A stretch of 64,000 nucleotides of DNA from Gammaproteobacteria bacterium (GTDB taxonomy: Bacteria > Pseudomonadota > Gammaproteobacteria > SZUA-140). The stretch covers positions 59,379-123,378 of the forward strand of contig JAKISP010000002.1 of the NCBI GenBank assembly GCA_021648525.1, read 5' to 3'. This document shows, in pieces, positions 48,701-56,772 of the stretch; the stretch's first letter is position 1; every line of letters starts with the position of its first letter. The translations under genes were made by a program, and so were the position numbers. The notes under the pieces were generated by a model. That model did not search any database. It was not told the origin of the DNA and saw nothing but the letters and a program-made list of their open reading frames with translations.

Positions 48701-49810
48701 GGCAATAAGAATGAGTTGACAGAAATCATTGCAAAGCGCTGTGTAGAATTTATTTCTTGCTGTCCGACTCCGACTGGTAGTGAATATATAGAAGAAAGGC
48801 GCACATTCTGGTTTGTGCGCGCATGGTATTTTATGAGCGACGCACCTAAATCATGCTGGGACTGGCTCAAAGCTGATAAAGATACCGTTCTTATACTTTA
48901 CCAGCTATCTGGAAAAATAAACCGTGGCGACCAGGCCTATTGGCCCAAGCTCACATCAAGCAAGGTAGAAGCCACTTTAGAGGCCTTCATTGGCCAATGG
49001 CCTAAGGTAGACCTGCCGAGCCACTGGGGGTCGGGTAGCCCCGAAGGAGAGAATGCATACCGTTTTTTGACCGGAGTGATCTGGTCAATCAATTCAGATG
49101 ATCCCGATAGTGCTATTCCTGTCCTCGACCGGCTTCTTACCAATCCGCGTTTCGCAGACCTGCACAAGGACTTGAAGAGCATACATGCTGGCCAAGTCAG
49201 GAAGAAAGCACTAAGGGTATTCGAACCGCCAACACCCCAAGAAATCGTAAATCGACTAGACCGCGACGCAGTGGTTACTGTGGAAGGCCTGCGCCAACTT
49301 GTGATTCAAGAACTCCAAGGTTTTCAGAGAGCCATCGATGGTGGAGAGTTTAACTCCGCAGATCGCTTTTATGAGAAAGGTGAGCGACTGGGCGAAGTAC
49401 GATCGACTGAGATTATTGCTGAGCGTCTCAATTTAAGCCTTGAGAGGCAAAGTATCTCAGTAACACTGGAGCATCAGCTAAAAGATTCAAATCGGTGTGA
49501 CTTCACCGCGACTAAGATGATTGGTGGCAAGAGACGACTGCTTGTTACTGAGGTCAAAGGGCAGTGGCATAAGGATCTATACATAGCTGCTTCCGTTCAA
49601 CTGCATGAACGCTACTCCAGCCATCCAGACGCAGAGCAACAAGGTATTTACCTCGTTATCTGGTTTGGCGGAGGCGAAGAGGTTGCGGGGCGTAAAAGAC
49701 ACGGCATCGGAAATGCTCCGCAATTAAAAAGCAGCATCGAAGCAACTCTACCACCAGAACTCACAGGGCTAATTGATGTGTTTGTTCTGGATGTGTCCAA
49801 GCCCCAATAG
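45782..49810 (+). CDS. Large STAND/NACHT-like NTPase with C-terminal PD-(D/E)XK-like motif
   Basis: 1342 residues, single gene. NTPase at the very N-terminus: Walker A 'AEPGGGKT' (34-41), Walker B 'LVIDAFDE' (73-80), sensor 'IIISSR' (104-109) and the NACHT-associated 'VHKIVAEYCAADYF' (289-302). Then about 900 residues of helical repeats, with a CxC-x6-CxC cluster (564-575) that may bind zinc. Near the C-terminus, Asp1240 ('RCDF') and 'EVK' (Glu1257, Lys1259) fit a PD-(D/E)XK nuclease core. Known Avs STAND defence proteins put the nuclease first; here order is reversed. Island location supports anti-phage or anti-plasmid defence; function is inferred. Confidence 0.8.
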   Translation: MSFTFYLPRSLSSGDKTYTEAALLAASSYIVVLAEPGGGKTELMGSLAQQLGVSRVTANVFAHMGANVENCPLVIDAFDELAKVDQTGIHRLLTNAANANPTHIIISSRSSEWGDAATNTFEEFLGHPPLVARLYEFDETEQREIFDHHVQGEDFAAFQAEVGRFDLETLLPNPQFLKLFADAYIESGRHFSDKRSIFTQAVERLAKEANPKVARSNQTLSTTQKIELASEAFAKLLLSGAEGICTSEATENRMYPLLASLFNGETAANGILATRLFKPGDSADQHRPVHKIVAEYCAADYFTKRIADHADSLTLPKCLPIIAPNATVRDELRGLLGWMAALGNKPIEEAAIRLDPYAVLSNGDPSQLEPSSKRLLVNQLKEIEAKDPYFRRGDFWRRFSVAGFFTQDVVDEIKPLLATGGDGHLRDLILELLAGSSAIEQLRDELRQLAFMPEESEHTRMLANRYLVDIASDDYRLDLGVLIFEASNTSLNIAAEAIEALGPKTFERAYLAGFFRVCANLYPGHKEHHGHAIGECYFVKRFIDGIDLVIIEWLLDELTKDLTCKCGMKSYECDCRNGISKIVGAMLDRYFELAAPPYDVERAWQWLENLNFHEQEGANQSKAVKVLQEDNSLRQGIIAHVFGKLTDRDQIFETKLHKFDMHSHSGLNFCIGDYKFVVDLAFEIDNPSLWASFIAEHQRYGNKESRCPNSLRHHMRKQALEKSSFMRKWAKAVRAAALEFKRQKPIWRIRRSRGMERHRRQQEETRVANIKYVQENRVLVEGGHHRNLLVRFAELVLNAPDKIEREFGDETLVRNALKNCLGFITPNVPDLYSLAELQCTSKYQPSERILYAASLEILRAKGNLEEVDLRLLRALRVNIHGSYRTVSKEDRDVLKAEVDRLIFPDTTSAEDFLRQYLEPQLAQSKCAHPGLWLLRSDKPFNHLRAKLSIEWLRRFHGLEFEPLHTLFEIAAQYGNKNELTEIIAKRCVEFISCCPTPTGSEYIEERRTFWFVRAWYFMSDAPKSCWDWLKADKDTVLILYQLSGKINRGDQAYWPKLTSSKVEATLEAFIGQWPKVDLPSHWGSGSPEGENAYRFLTGVIWSINSDDPDSAIPVLDRLLTNPRFADLHKDLKSIHAGQVRKKALRVFEPPTPQEIVNRLDRDAVVTVEGLRQLVIQELQGFQRAIDGGEFNSADRFYEKGERLGEVRSTEIIAERLNLSLERQSISVTLEHQLKDSNRCDFTATKMIGGKRRLLVTEVKGQWHKDLYIAASVQLHERYSSHPDAEQQGIYLVIWFGGGEEVAGRKRHGIGNAPQLKSSIEATLPPELTGLIDVFVLDVSKPQ

Positions 49811-50015
49811 CACTGTTTGCCGCCGAATTAGGCTTGAACGGTGGAGGCTGCGCAAACAGCATCTTTAGCACCCACGCCAAAACCTGTGAAAAATGATTAA
49901 GGAGCAACAATAGGCAGGTCTGATGTCCGCTCTTGGCACATAGTGACCATTCATGGATTCACTAGATTCGAACATATTCTCGTTTGCAATGAGCGTAGTG
50001 AATGCGCTCTTCTAC
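49811..50015. other. Short intergenic gap
   Basis: No gene or clear terminator seen after the STAND gene. Confidence 0.3.
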
Positions 50016-50294
50016 CTATCTCTCTACATCAGGCACCACCAACGAATCCCCACAATCCGAATAAGCCATCGAACGACGCAACCACTCATGAACCAGAATA
50101 AGCCCATAACTGCCCTCATCACCCAGACTGGAATCGCTCAAATCAAGGTGCGTCAGCAACGCCAGAACAGCACGCACCTCGTCTGTCGAGACGTTATTGC
50201 CAAGCAGAGGATTGGTATAAAGCAGATCCTGTTCGAGAGTATTTCTCTTCTGAGTAGCGCTCTCAGAAGCACCAATATCGGATTGATCAGGCAT
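50016..50294 (-). CDS. Small acidic island protein, unknown function
   Basis: 92 residues from ATG 50294 with GGGAGAG upstream. Soluble and acidic; contains 'STDEVRAVLALLTHLDLSD' and 'YGLILVHEWLRRSMAYSD'. Family not recognised; the helical pattern and island place fit plasmid or phage accessory proteins. The same frame is open upstream to 50552, but that part runs through a hairpin-rich stretch and is probably not coding. Confidence 0.6.
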   Translation of the reverse strand: MPDQSDIGASESATQKRNTLEQDLLYTNPLLGNNVSTDEVRAVLALLTHLDLSDSSLGDEGSYGLILVHEWLRRSMAYSDCGDSLVVPDVER

Positions 50295-50336
50295 GGCGAT
50301 GTCTCTCCCTGTTTTAGATAAAAACAAAGCCACCAA

Positions 50337-50520
50337 ATTAATGGCGGCCGGGAGTTTACAAGTCGCACGAAGACGACCGCGACGGTCTTTAGACCGGAGT
50401 CCTGGACATACACCGCCGCCTCCCGGCCATAACAGGTCGAAAGGCGGCATTAATAACGGTAATACCAACCGCTTCGTGCAGGGTTGTAAAGCCCCGACGA
50501 GCCATGCGGCTCGCAGCATC
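50337..50520. ncRNA. Hairpin-dense stretch, candidate structured RNA or regulatory DNA
   Basis: Nested complementary arms: ATTAATG (50337-50343) with CATTAAT (50449-50455), GGCCGGGAG (50346-50354) with CTCCCGGCC (50420-50428), GGTCT-TT-AGACC (about 50384-50395) and CGAGCC-ATGC-GGCTCG (about 50498-50513). This is far more pairing than the neighbouring DNA shows. Strand and transcript are unknown. Confidence 0.4.
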
Positions 50521-50568
50521 GAGTTTACATCAATAGAAAGAAAAGCAGGCAAAAAGATTTAATACACG

Positions 50569-50577
50569 TTATCCACA
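50569..50577 (+). promoter_or_regulatory. DnaA box
   Basis: TTATCCACA, a perfect DnaA-binding 9-mer, 100 bp left of the iteron array. Confidence 0.6.
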
Positions 50578-50678
50578 ACCCACTGCCCTCAATAACTGCA
50601 ATTACAGTTACAGGATTAAAGGCTCTATAGGGGGCGTGCTCAAACGCCCATGCACCAAGGGATTCAGAGATCTCATTA

Positions 50679-50788
50679 CCACCTTGTATGCATAACTTTG
50701 CCACCTTTTATGCGTAGATTATTACCTTATATACGTAAACCAGCCACCTCTTATACGTAGATCCTGCCACCTTATATGCGTGGATAAC
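50679..50788 (+). repeat. Five iteron-like direct repeats (~22 bp)
   Basis: Units start at 50679, 50701, 50722, 50744 and 50767 and share the core CCACCTTNTATGCGTAGAT with small changes. Spacing of 21-23 bp places all units on one face of the helix, the hallmark of Rep-binding iterons in plasmid origins. DnaA-box matches lie on both sides. No Rep gene was recognised on the island. Confidence 0.75.
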
Positions 50789-50805
50789 TCCATTAACAAA
50801 CAGGC

Positions 50806-50814
50806 TTATCCACC
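50806..50814 (+). promoter_or_regulatory. DnaA box variant
   Basis: TTATCCACC, one mismatch from the consensus, directly right of the iteron array, after an AT-rich spacer. Confidence 0.5.
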
Positions 50815-51361
50815 GCTGCGTAGATAGCATCTGAGATCCTTCGATGGGATATGCGTCGGGCTTGGAAAAAGCCGAACCCCGCATTGAACAACCATAAAGC
50901 TCGCCTGCGGGTAAAACAGCCCGACACGCCACTCTTTAATTGCAATGGTAAACATATGCGAAAGCAACGAAAGCTCCAGGCGAACCGTACTGGCGGACTT
51001 GCCTTCGTTCAACCGTTTGTCACGGTACTCCGCCACCAGATCCGGCGTGATTGCCCCAAGACTGTAATCACCCAGCGCCGCCTTAAGCGCCTTGGCTTTG
51101 TGGTGTTCGGCAGAGGCAGTGCTGGCCTTCTTGGTTGAAGAGACTTCATTCAGATAGCGGTCTATCGCTTTTTTTAGAAGCAGGCGGTCAGCGCTCGCCC
51201 GGTTGATGTAGACACCGCGCACCATCTCATCCTCGGTACGTCTTGCCCAGTCCTGAGCATCACGTTTGGTGCGGAAAGTTTTGATCGTGGTGGGCCATCC
51301 ATCCGCGCTTGCGAATAATCGCCTTCCAGGTAGCCGATGGGGTCTTGGTAATCGTAGCCAT
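50806..51361 (-). pseudogene. int: Tyrosine integrase remnant (N-terminal part only)
   Basis: From ATG 51361 (GGAGG upstream) the frame reads 'MATITKTPSATWKAIIRKRG', then shifts near 51300; sense resumes as 'KTFRTKRDAQDWARRTEDEM' and 'YRDKRLNEGKSASTVRLELS', an arm-binding plus core-binding domain. It ends after 'HMFTIAIKEW' with ~55 unrelated residues; the whole catalytic domain (R, K, HxxR, Y) is missing. Its place beside the 3' end of tRNA-Phe identifies it as the island integrase. Confidence 0.85.
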
Positions 51362-51379
51362 TTTGCACCTCCGGTATGG

Positions 51380-51402
51380 GTAGTGTACCGAAAGTGTACC
51401 GC
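51380..51402 (+). repeat. Paired TGTACCG repeats, right end of the island
   Basis: TGTACCGAAAGTGTACCG between the integrase start and tRNA-Phe, matching the pair near the left end (41643-41660). Confidence 0.5.
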
Positions 51403-51449
51403 GTGACACGGGGATTAAAAAGCCGGAAAACGTAACTTATTGAATTTTA

Positions 51450-51525
<76 letters not shown>

Positions 51526-51685
51526 ATTTTTAATGCAGATTTCGCGTGGGTATTGCTACCGATTTTTTGCCAGCGAGGGCGTATTAAACAGGGCAGGCCG
51601 TTTTTAGTCAAGCCTAAGTAGCGATAAACCCTGAATTTTAATCGAAAACTCACCATTTGAGTTGTTCTACGGTATATTGCCGCCC

Positions 51686-52738
51686 ATGCTACAACATATC
51701 ATTCCAATATCTGCATTTTTGTTGCTTATTTCGCCACTAGTGGGGTGCGACAAACCCGAACCTGCCACTCACACATCACTTGCTGAGGGCACGATGCCAG
51801 CTAACATGCTGATACCAGAACCTCTCCGCCTCGCGCCACCGACTGACAAGGCTGGTTCTCCCGGTGAACGCGAGATCTTAATCCCTGCGGGATCATTCAT
51901 CCGCGGCAGCAACAAGATCGACGAAGAAGGATTACAGGAGCGTTATGGCTTTGTAACGCCACTCTTTGTTAATGAGCACCCAGAACACACGCTCATCCTG
52001 CCTGCGTTTATTATCGACAAGTATGAGGTGACCAACGCCGAGTACAAGACATTTGTGATACACACCCGCCGTCCGGAACCCCAGGCGTGGATTCAAAATG
52101 GCTACAACGTCCATGAGAATAAACTGCGTGGTGCGCATATCGATAATCTACGCTGGATCTCAAGCGACTATTTCAATCTGGACATCAACCCAACCGCGCT
52201 CGATAAACCACAATTACTCAGCGCACTGTTTGCGAAACAGGCGCAACGCGACTCACTCGCGGCCACAGCAGTCAACTGGTTTGATGCTAACGACTACTGC
52301 CGCTGGGCTGGAAAACGACTGCCCAGTGAGGCCGAGTGGGAGAAGGCCGCACGCGGCCCCGATGGCAATGAATATCCGTGGGGAGCGGAATGGTCTCAGG
52401 GGCTTGCCAACTCAGGCGAGAATACTGGTGGTGATTCTGGACAGGAAGATGATGAATCGATTATGCCGCCCGGTAGCTTCCCTAAAGATCTCTCATATTA
52501 TGGGGTTTTTGATCTGGGTGGTAACGTTTCAGAGTGGGTCGCGGATGTTTACCAACCTTACGACGGCAGCGGCTTTGATGACCCCAACTACGCCAAACAG
52601 CACCGCATGGTAAAAGGTGGTGGCGCTGGCATGGGCCATTATGGCCTGAGCACCTTCTTCCGTGGTGCGCGCCGTGCCCATACAGCAGCCGAAAGTGCGA
52701 GTACCGATGTCGGCTTCCGTTGTGCGCGGGATGGGTAA
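51686..52738 (+). CDS. Lipoprotein with formylglycine-generating-enzyme (SUMF1-like) domain
   Basis: 350 residues from ATG 51686; signal peptide ends in a lipobox 'LVGC' (Cys21). The FGE-sulfatase domain (about 60-350) shows 'IPAGSFIRGSN', 'FIIDKYEVTNAEYKTFV', 'AVNWFDANDYCRWAGKRLPS', 'EAEWEKAARG', 'DLGGNVSEWVADVY' and 'GFRCARD'. True formylglycine enzymes have an active-site Cys pair; I do not see it, so it may be a non-catalytic envelope member of the family. It stands alone, right of the island. Confidence 0.88.
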   Translation: MLQHIIPISAFLLLISPLVGCDKPEPATHTSLAEGTMPANMLIPEPLRLAPPTDKAGSPGEREILIPAGSFIRGSNKIDEEGLQERYGFVTPLFVNEHPEHTLILPAFIIDKYEVTNAEYKTFVIHTRRPEPQAWIQNGYNVHENKLRGAHIDNLRWISSDYFNLDINPTALDKPQLLSALFAKQAQRDSLAATAVNWFDANDYCRWAGKRLPSEAEWEKAARGPDGNEYPWGAEWSQGLANSGENTGGDSGQEDDESIMPPGSFPKDLSYYGVFDLGGNVSEWVADVYQPYDGSGFDDPNYAKQHRMVKGGGAGMGHYGLSTFFRGARRAHTAAESASTDVGFRCARDG

Positions 52739-52761
52739 GTAACCGAGACCATCAATCATTT

Positions 52762-52815
52762 CGTCGTTCCCGCACCACCAGCGGGAGTCCCGCAGGGAAA
52801 GACCGGAATGACGGG
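52762..52815. repeat. Imperfect palindromic repeat
   Basis: CGTCGTTCCCGC and a complementary region ending GGAATGACGG form an imperfect inverted repeat with internal GCGGGA. It resembles dispersed REP-type repeats; only one copy was seen here. Confidence 0.45.
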
Positions 52816-52828
52816 CAATAAAACCCAC

Positions 52829-52993
52829 TAGGAGCCTGTTGGACTTAGGTGATCGTCGCGAGAGAAAGCCATTTTGAGACCATTTTTTCGATCATTTGAG
52901 GCGAATATTGAGCATATTTAACGAAATTGATCGGAAAAATGGGCCGAAATGGCTTTTTCGCAGTAGATTCATCCTAAGTCCGACAGACTCCTG
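52829..52993 (+). repeat. MITE-like element, copy 3
   Basis: About 165 bp, same orientation as copy 1 and almost identical, with a few base changes in the terminal repeats (GGAGCCTGTTGG at left, CCGACAGACTCC at right). Confidence 0.85.
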
Positions 52994-53036
52994 GATAAAA
53001 ACAAAACAATGCCGAAGCATTGTTTTCAAGTAAGCT

Positions 53037-53309
53037 CTATTTTTCTGGCGGCACATAACCTTCGGGGATTTCAGAGCCACCACCGAAGAAAAACTTCTCC
53101 ATTTCGCCTTCCAGAAATTTACGCGCACGCGGCTCCATTGGCACCAGACGATTTTCATTAATCAACATTGTCTGCTGCTTGAGCCACATTTGCCACGCCT
53201 CGGCAGAAGCCTCATGGTAGATGCGTGCACCGAGATCACCAGGATAAGGGGCATAGACCAGACCAGGGGCCTCTTTTTTCAATACTACACATTCCACCAT
53301 ACGCGTCAT
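53037..53309 (-). CDS. yggX: Probable Fe(2+)-trafficking protein YggX
   Basis: YggX protects Fe-S proteins from oxidative damage. 90 residues, full length: '[14 protein letters not shown]' with the conserved Cys, '[19 protein letters not shown]', '[14 protein letters not shown]' and '[11 protein letters not shown]'. It follows mutY by 35 nt, a widespread gammaproteobacterial pairing. Confidence 0.97.
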   Translation of the reverse strand: MTRMVECVVLKKEAPGLVYAPYPGDLGARIYHEASAEAWQMWLKQQTMLINENRLVPMEPRARKFLEGEMEKFFFGGGSEIPEGYVPPEK

Positions 53310-53344
53310 TTTCTACTCCTTCGGGGTCTCGTCACAGAGACAGC

Positions 53345-54406
53345 TTAATCAATACCAACTTGTTCGATAATTCGCCTCACTGGCGCGGCCAGGCCAAGCA
53401 CCTTGATCGAGGCAGGATTGTACCAGAGGCGGGAATCATCATCCATGACCACGCTGTCCATAAGCTTTGCATGGGCATGCAACGGCATCACTTCATAGTG
53501 GTAATGACTAAAGGTATGGCGCTGCACTGCTCCGCTTTCCACATCAAAAAGATCACATCCCAGTTCACTGCGACACCATTCGCGCATTGCCTTATCATCC
53601 ACCTCATTCGGTCCTTCTGGAAAACACCACAGGCCACCCCAGATACCCGCCGGCGGACGCCGCTGCAATAACCACTCACCCGCTTCGTTTTCCAATACCA
53701 ACAGCACCCCTTTGCGCAGTGGTAAATTTTTACGCGGTTTCGATGTCGGCAACTGATCAACCAATGCACCCGCCAATGCCATGCAATCCTGCGACACCGG
53801 ACACGCACCACACAACGGCTTGCTACGCCGACAAACGGTCGCGCCCAGGTCCATAATCGCCTGGGTATAAAAATCGCTGTTTTTTTTCGGGGTCCGCTCC
53901 TCAGCTAACAACCACATCTCTTTCTGGATCGATAACACACCCGGCCAACCGTCGATCGCACAGTGACGTGCCAGAACTCGTTTCACGTTGCCATCAAGAA
54001 TCGGATGGCATTGTTTCAACGCCAACGACAGCACCGCCCCAGCAGTTGAACGGCCAATACCCGGCAATGCAATCACCGCCTCAATCGTCTCAGGAAATTG
54101 TCCGCTGTGCTGCTCGCAGATTACCTGCGCCGCTTTATGCAGGTTGCGCCCCCGCGCGTAGTAACCAAGCCCCGCCCAGTGGTGCAGCACTTCGTCCTGC
54201 GTTGCCGCTGCAAGTGCCTGCACATCGGGAAAGCTTTTCATGAAGCGCTCAAAATAGGGGATCACCGTTGCCACCTGCGTCTGCTGCAACATAATCTCCG
54301 ACACCCACACTCGGTATGCCGTTGGATTTTGCTGCCAGGGGAGATCTTTACGCCCATGTTGCTCAAACCACGCCAACAGGCGTGTACTAAATCGCTGCCT
54401 ACTCAT
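53345..54406 (-). CDS. mutY: A/G-specific adenine glycosylase MutY
   Basis: MutY removes adenine mispaired with 8-oxoguanine. 353 residues: catalytic Glu in 'EIMLQQTQVATVIPYFERF', helix-hairpin-helix 'LPGIGRSTAGAVLSLAL' with catalytic Asp in 'HPILDGNVKRVLAR', Fe-S loop Cys in 'CRRSKPLCGACPVSQDC', and a C-terminal NUDIX-like 8-oxoG recognition domain ('GGLWCFPEG', 'HTFSHYHYE'). It starts 6 nt after the AsmA-like gene stop and precedes yggX. Confidence 0.96.
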   Translation of the reverse strand: MSRQRFSTRLLAWFEQHGRKDLPWQQNPTAYRVWVSEIMLQQTQVATVIPYFERFMKSFPDVQALAAATQDEVLHHWAGLGYYARGRNLHKAAQVICEQHSGQFPETIEAVIALPGIGRSTAGAVLSLALKQCHPILDGNVKRVLARHCAIDGWPGVLSIQKEMWLLAEERTPKKNSDFYTQAIMDLGATVCRRSKPLCGACPVSQDCMALAGALVDQLPTSKPRKNLPLRKGVLLVLENEAGEWLLQRRPPAGIWGGLWCFPEGPNEVDDKAMREWCRSELGCDLFDVESGAVQRHTFSHYHYEVMPLHAHAKLMDSVVMDDDSRLWYNPASIKVLGLAAPVRRIIEQVGID

Positions 54407-54412
54407 GCACCA

Positions 54413-56638
54413 CTATCGTCCAAATAACGCTTTTAATTTCTCTTTCGCCTTACGTTCCAGGCGCGCCTTTTCTGCTGCTATTTTTTCCTTCAACGCCGCC
54501 TTTTCATCCGCCTTGAGCTGGTCAAGCTTCGCCCTGGCCTTTGCTTTCAGTTTCGCCTTCTCTTTCGCCAGCGCTGCTTTTGCCTGCACCTTCAACACAT
54601 CACTCAACTCAGGTTTAAACTTTGGCTCCGCAAAGGTGCCCGTAACACGCACGGGAAGCTTCAGGCCACGCAGTTCATCCAGCTCCCCACCACCTTGCCC
54701 TTCATTGGTTTTACTCAGCACGATGGTCGCAAGATAATTAATCGTCTCATTCACAAGATTAACCTGCCCATCGCCACCAAGCCGCAGAAATGGCGATTTA
54801 ATCGATAGGTCACGGTTATTAACCACGCCATTTTTGATCTTGAATGAAGCGGTTAACTCAGCAAAATCAGTATCACGCATTTCAGCAGAAACAGACGGCA
54901 CTGGACGCCCTTTTAATTTCGCCTTCGCCTCACTCACCATCTGCACAATATTGAACCCTTTGATCGCGCCATCCACAAAGGCGATGTTAGCAGTCCCATT
55001 CAGACTTTTGGTAATCGCAGCCGGTGTCTCTCCTACTGCCGTGAGCGTTACTTGCATCGTACCCACGCCACTCACCTTATCTTCACCCATATAATCTTTT
55101 AACAGCGGCCCGACGTGAACCTGCATCACTGATTCATTCAGTGAAATCCTGGGCTGATCACCACGCACATCCAGCTGCATCTCGCCACTGTATTCACCCT
55201 GATAAAGCAGCGCGCTTAAAGGGTCCATACGAATGATCCCATCCGCCGCATGCACCTTCGTTCTCAACGCGCTTAGTTGCAGGCCCGATACCTTAAGTTT
55301 ATCGATATTAAGATTACCAACAAGATCAAGTGCGCGCAGAGTCTCCAGTGGCAAGGTAGAAACAGCGGCACCAGCAATGGCTGGCGTAACAACGGGGGCA
55401 ACAGCATCAGCAGTCTCGTCAACTGGGGGAGGCAGGTAGCGATCAAGGTCCAGCTGGTCAATCGTCAAGTCATACCTCACCGCAGGCAGCGGTGCACCAG
55501 ACATTCCCAATTGCAGAGCCCCTTCAATACGACTCTCATCCAGCATCAATACCAGTTGATCCAGCTTGTATTGTGTCGCTGAACCACTTAAGGCAAACGC
55601 AAGCTGGATACGATTCAGCGCAGTCGCATCAGTGGTTTCCGGCAACTCAATCCCCAGCGCGGGCAACAGGGTTTTAGGGTTAAATTCTGCAAGATGAAGA
55701 TTGCCATCAAATATCAGGTCACTCAGCAATTGCTCAAAATTAAGTTCTCCACTGAGATCAAGACCGTAACTACTCAGCTTAAATGACGACACCGCCGCCG
55801 TCTGCTGCGCCATATCCAGCGCGATATCGCCTGCAATAGTCACCACTGCCTGCCCACCGGGAAGATCGCTGCCATTCAATGTCGCGTTGAGTGTCGTGCT
55901 GTCGAAACGGTAACGCTCGTTAGCAAGATCGGCTTTTATCAGGGTTCGAAATTCAATCTGGCCACGGATAGCCGGTTGAGATGCCTCAAACTGACTACTC
56001 AGAAAAACATCCAATGGCGCACCTAATGTAAGCGGGCCAGTCTCCAGATTTAGTTGATTAATGGCATAGCGCACATCATTGGCATGATCGACATAGTTCA
56101 CCTGCGCATCTTTCACTTGAATCCCACCAATCGCCAGCAGAACAAGCCCCGTGCTACCGGAAGATCCATCCGATTCTGAAATAGTCGCGCTCAGCGCCTG
56201 GTCTGACGGCTGCACGGGAGGTGCTTCCGGCTGGCCACCCGCAAGATCAGCCCAGTTGGTTACCCCCTGATCATCGATACTCAAATCAAGCCGAAGGCCA
56301 TGTAATATCACCGTGCTCGCTTCAATTTGCTGGCTCAACAGCGGCAGTAAACGAAACTTCACTTCAGCCCGTTCGATGCTAGCAAACTGTCCCGTCCCAA
56401 AAGCGGCTGAGTTAGCTAGCGTCACGCGGCCAATCGTGATACCAATCCATGGAAAGAGTGAGAGTTCAATATCATCATTGATACTCAAATCTCGCCCGGC
56501 CGCATCACTCACTAACTGCTCAATCTCGCCACGATAATCTTTCGGATTAAATAGAACAGGTATCGCTAATACCGCCACTAATAGTAGCGCGATTAACGAG
56601 GAAATTATTATCCCAATTAGTTTTAAGGTTTTTTTCAT
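54413..56638 (-). CDS. AsmA family envelope protein
   Basis: 741 residues: one N-terminal transmembrane helix (about 7-29), an AsmA N-terminal part ('NPKDYRGEIEQLVSDAAGRD', 'LFPWIGITIGRVTLAN'), a long beta-rich periplasmic region, the AsmA C-terminal domain ('GTANIAFVDGAIKGFNIVQM', 'LGGDGQVNLVNETINYLATI') and a Lys/Ala-rich coiled coil at the end. AsmA-like proteins form lipid-transfer grooves linked to outer-membrane homeostasis. The basic ~60-residue tail is unusual. First of an AsmA-mutY-yggX unit. Confidence 0.92.
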   Translation of the reverse strand: MKKTLKLIGIIISSLIALLLVAVLAIPVLFNPKDYRGEIEQLVSDAAGRDLSINDDIELSLFPWIGITIGRVTLANSAAFGTGQFASIERAEVKFRLLPLLSQQIEASTVILHGLRLDLSIDDQGVTNWADLAGGQPEAPPVQPSDQALSATISESDGSSGSTGLVLLAIGGIQVKDAQVNYVDHANDVRYAINQLNLETGPLTLGAPLDVFLSSQFEASQPAIRGQIEFRTLIKADLANERYRFDSTTLNATLNGSDLPGGQAVVTIAGDIALDMAQQTAAVSSFKLSSYGLDLSGELNFEQLLSDLIFDGNLHLAEFNPKTLLPALGIELPETTDATALNRIQLAFALSGSATQYKLDQLVLMLDESRIEGALQLGMSGAPLPAVRYDLTIDQLDLDRYLPPPVDETADAVAPVVTPAIAGAAVSTLPLETLRALDLVGNLNIDKLKVSGLQLSALRTKVHAADGIIRMDPLSALLYQGEYSGEMQLDVRGDQPRISLNESVMQVHVGPLLKDYMGEDKVSGVGTMQVTLTAVGETPAAITKSLNGTANIAFVDGAIKGFNIVQMVSEAKAKLKGRPVPSVSAEMRDTDFAELTASFKIKNGVVNNRDLSIKSPFLRLGGDGQVNLVNETINYLATIVLSKTNEGQGGGELDELRGLKLPVRVTGTFAEPKFKPELSDVLKVQAKAALAKEKAKLKAKARAKLDQLKADEKAALKEKIAAEKARLERKAKEKLKALFGR

Positions 56639-56772
56639 TCCTCACCCTCAGATGCCCCTGAAGCACACCCTTGTCAATTTCCCTGCCCACTCAACTTGCG
56701 CAATCGCTATCATAATGTATATTGAGTCCCTTCCTAATATTACTAACTGGCAGTTTAACAGGCAACACAGGC

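Noticed and set aside
50295..50552. N-terminal extension of the 92-residue island ORF to 50552
   Set aside because: The extension crosses a dense set of inverted repeats and has an odd composition; the internal ATG at 50294 has a ribosome binding site.
50679..50788. CRISPR array
   Set aside because: Repeats are adjoining with no spacers, vary in sequence and have no cas genes nearby; iterons explain the spacing better.
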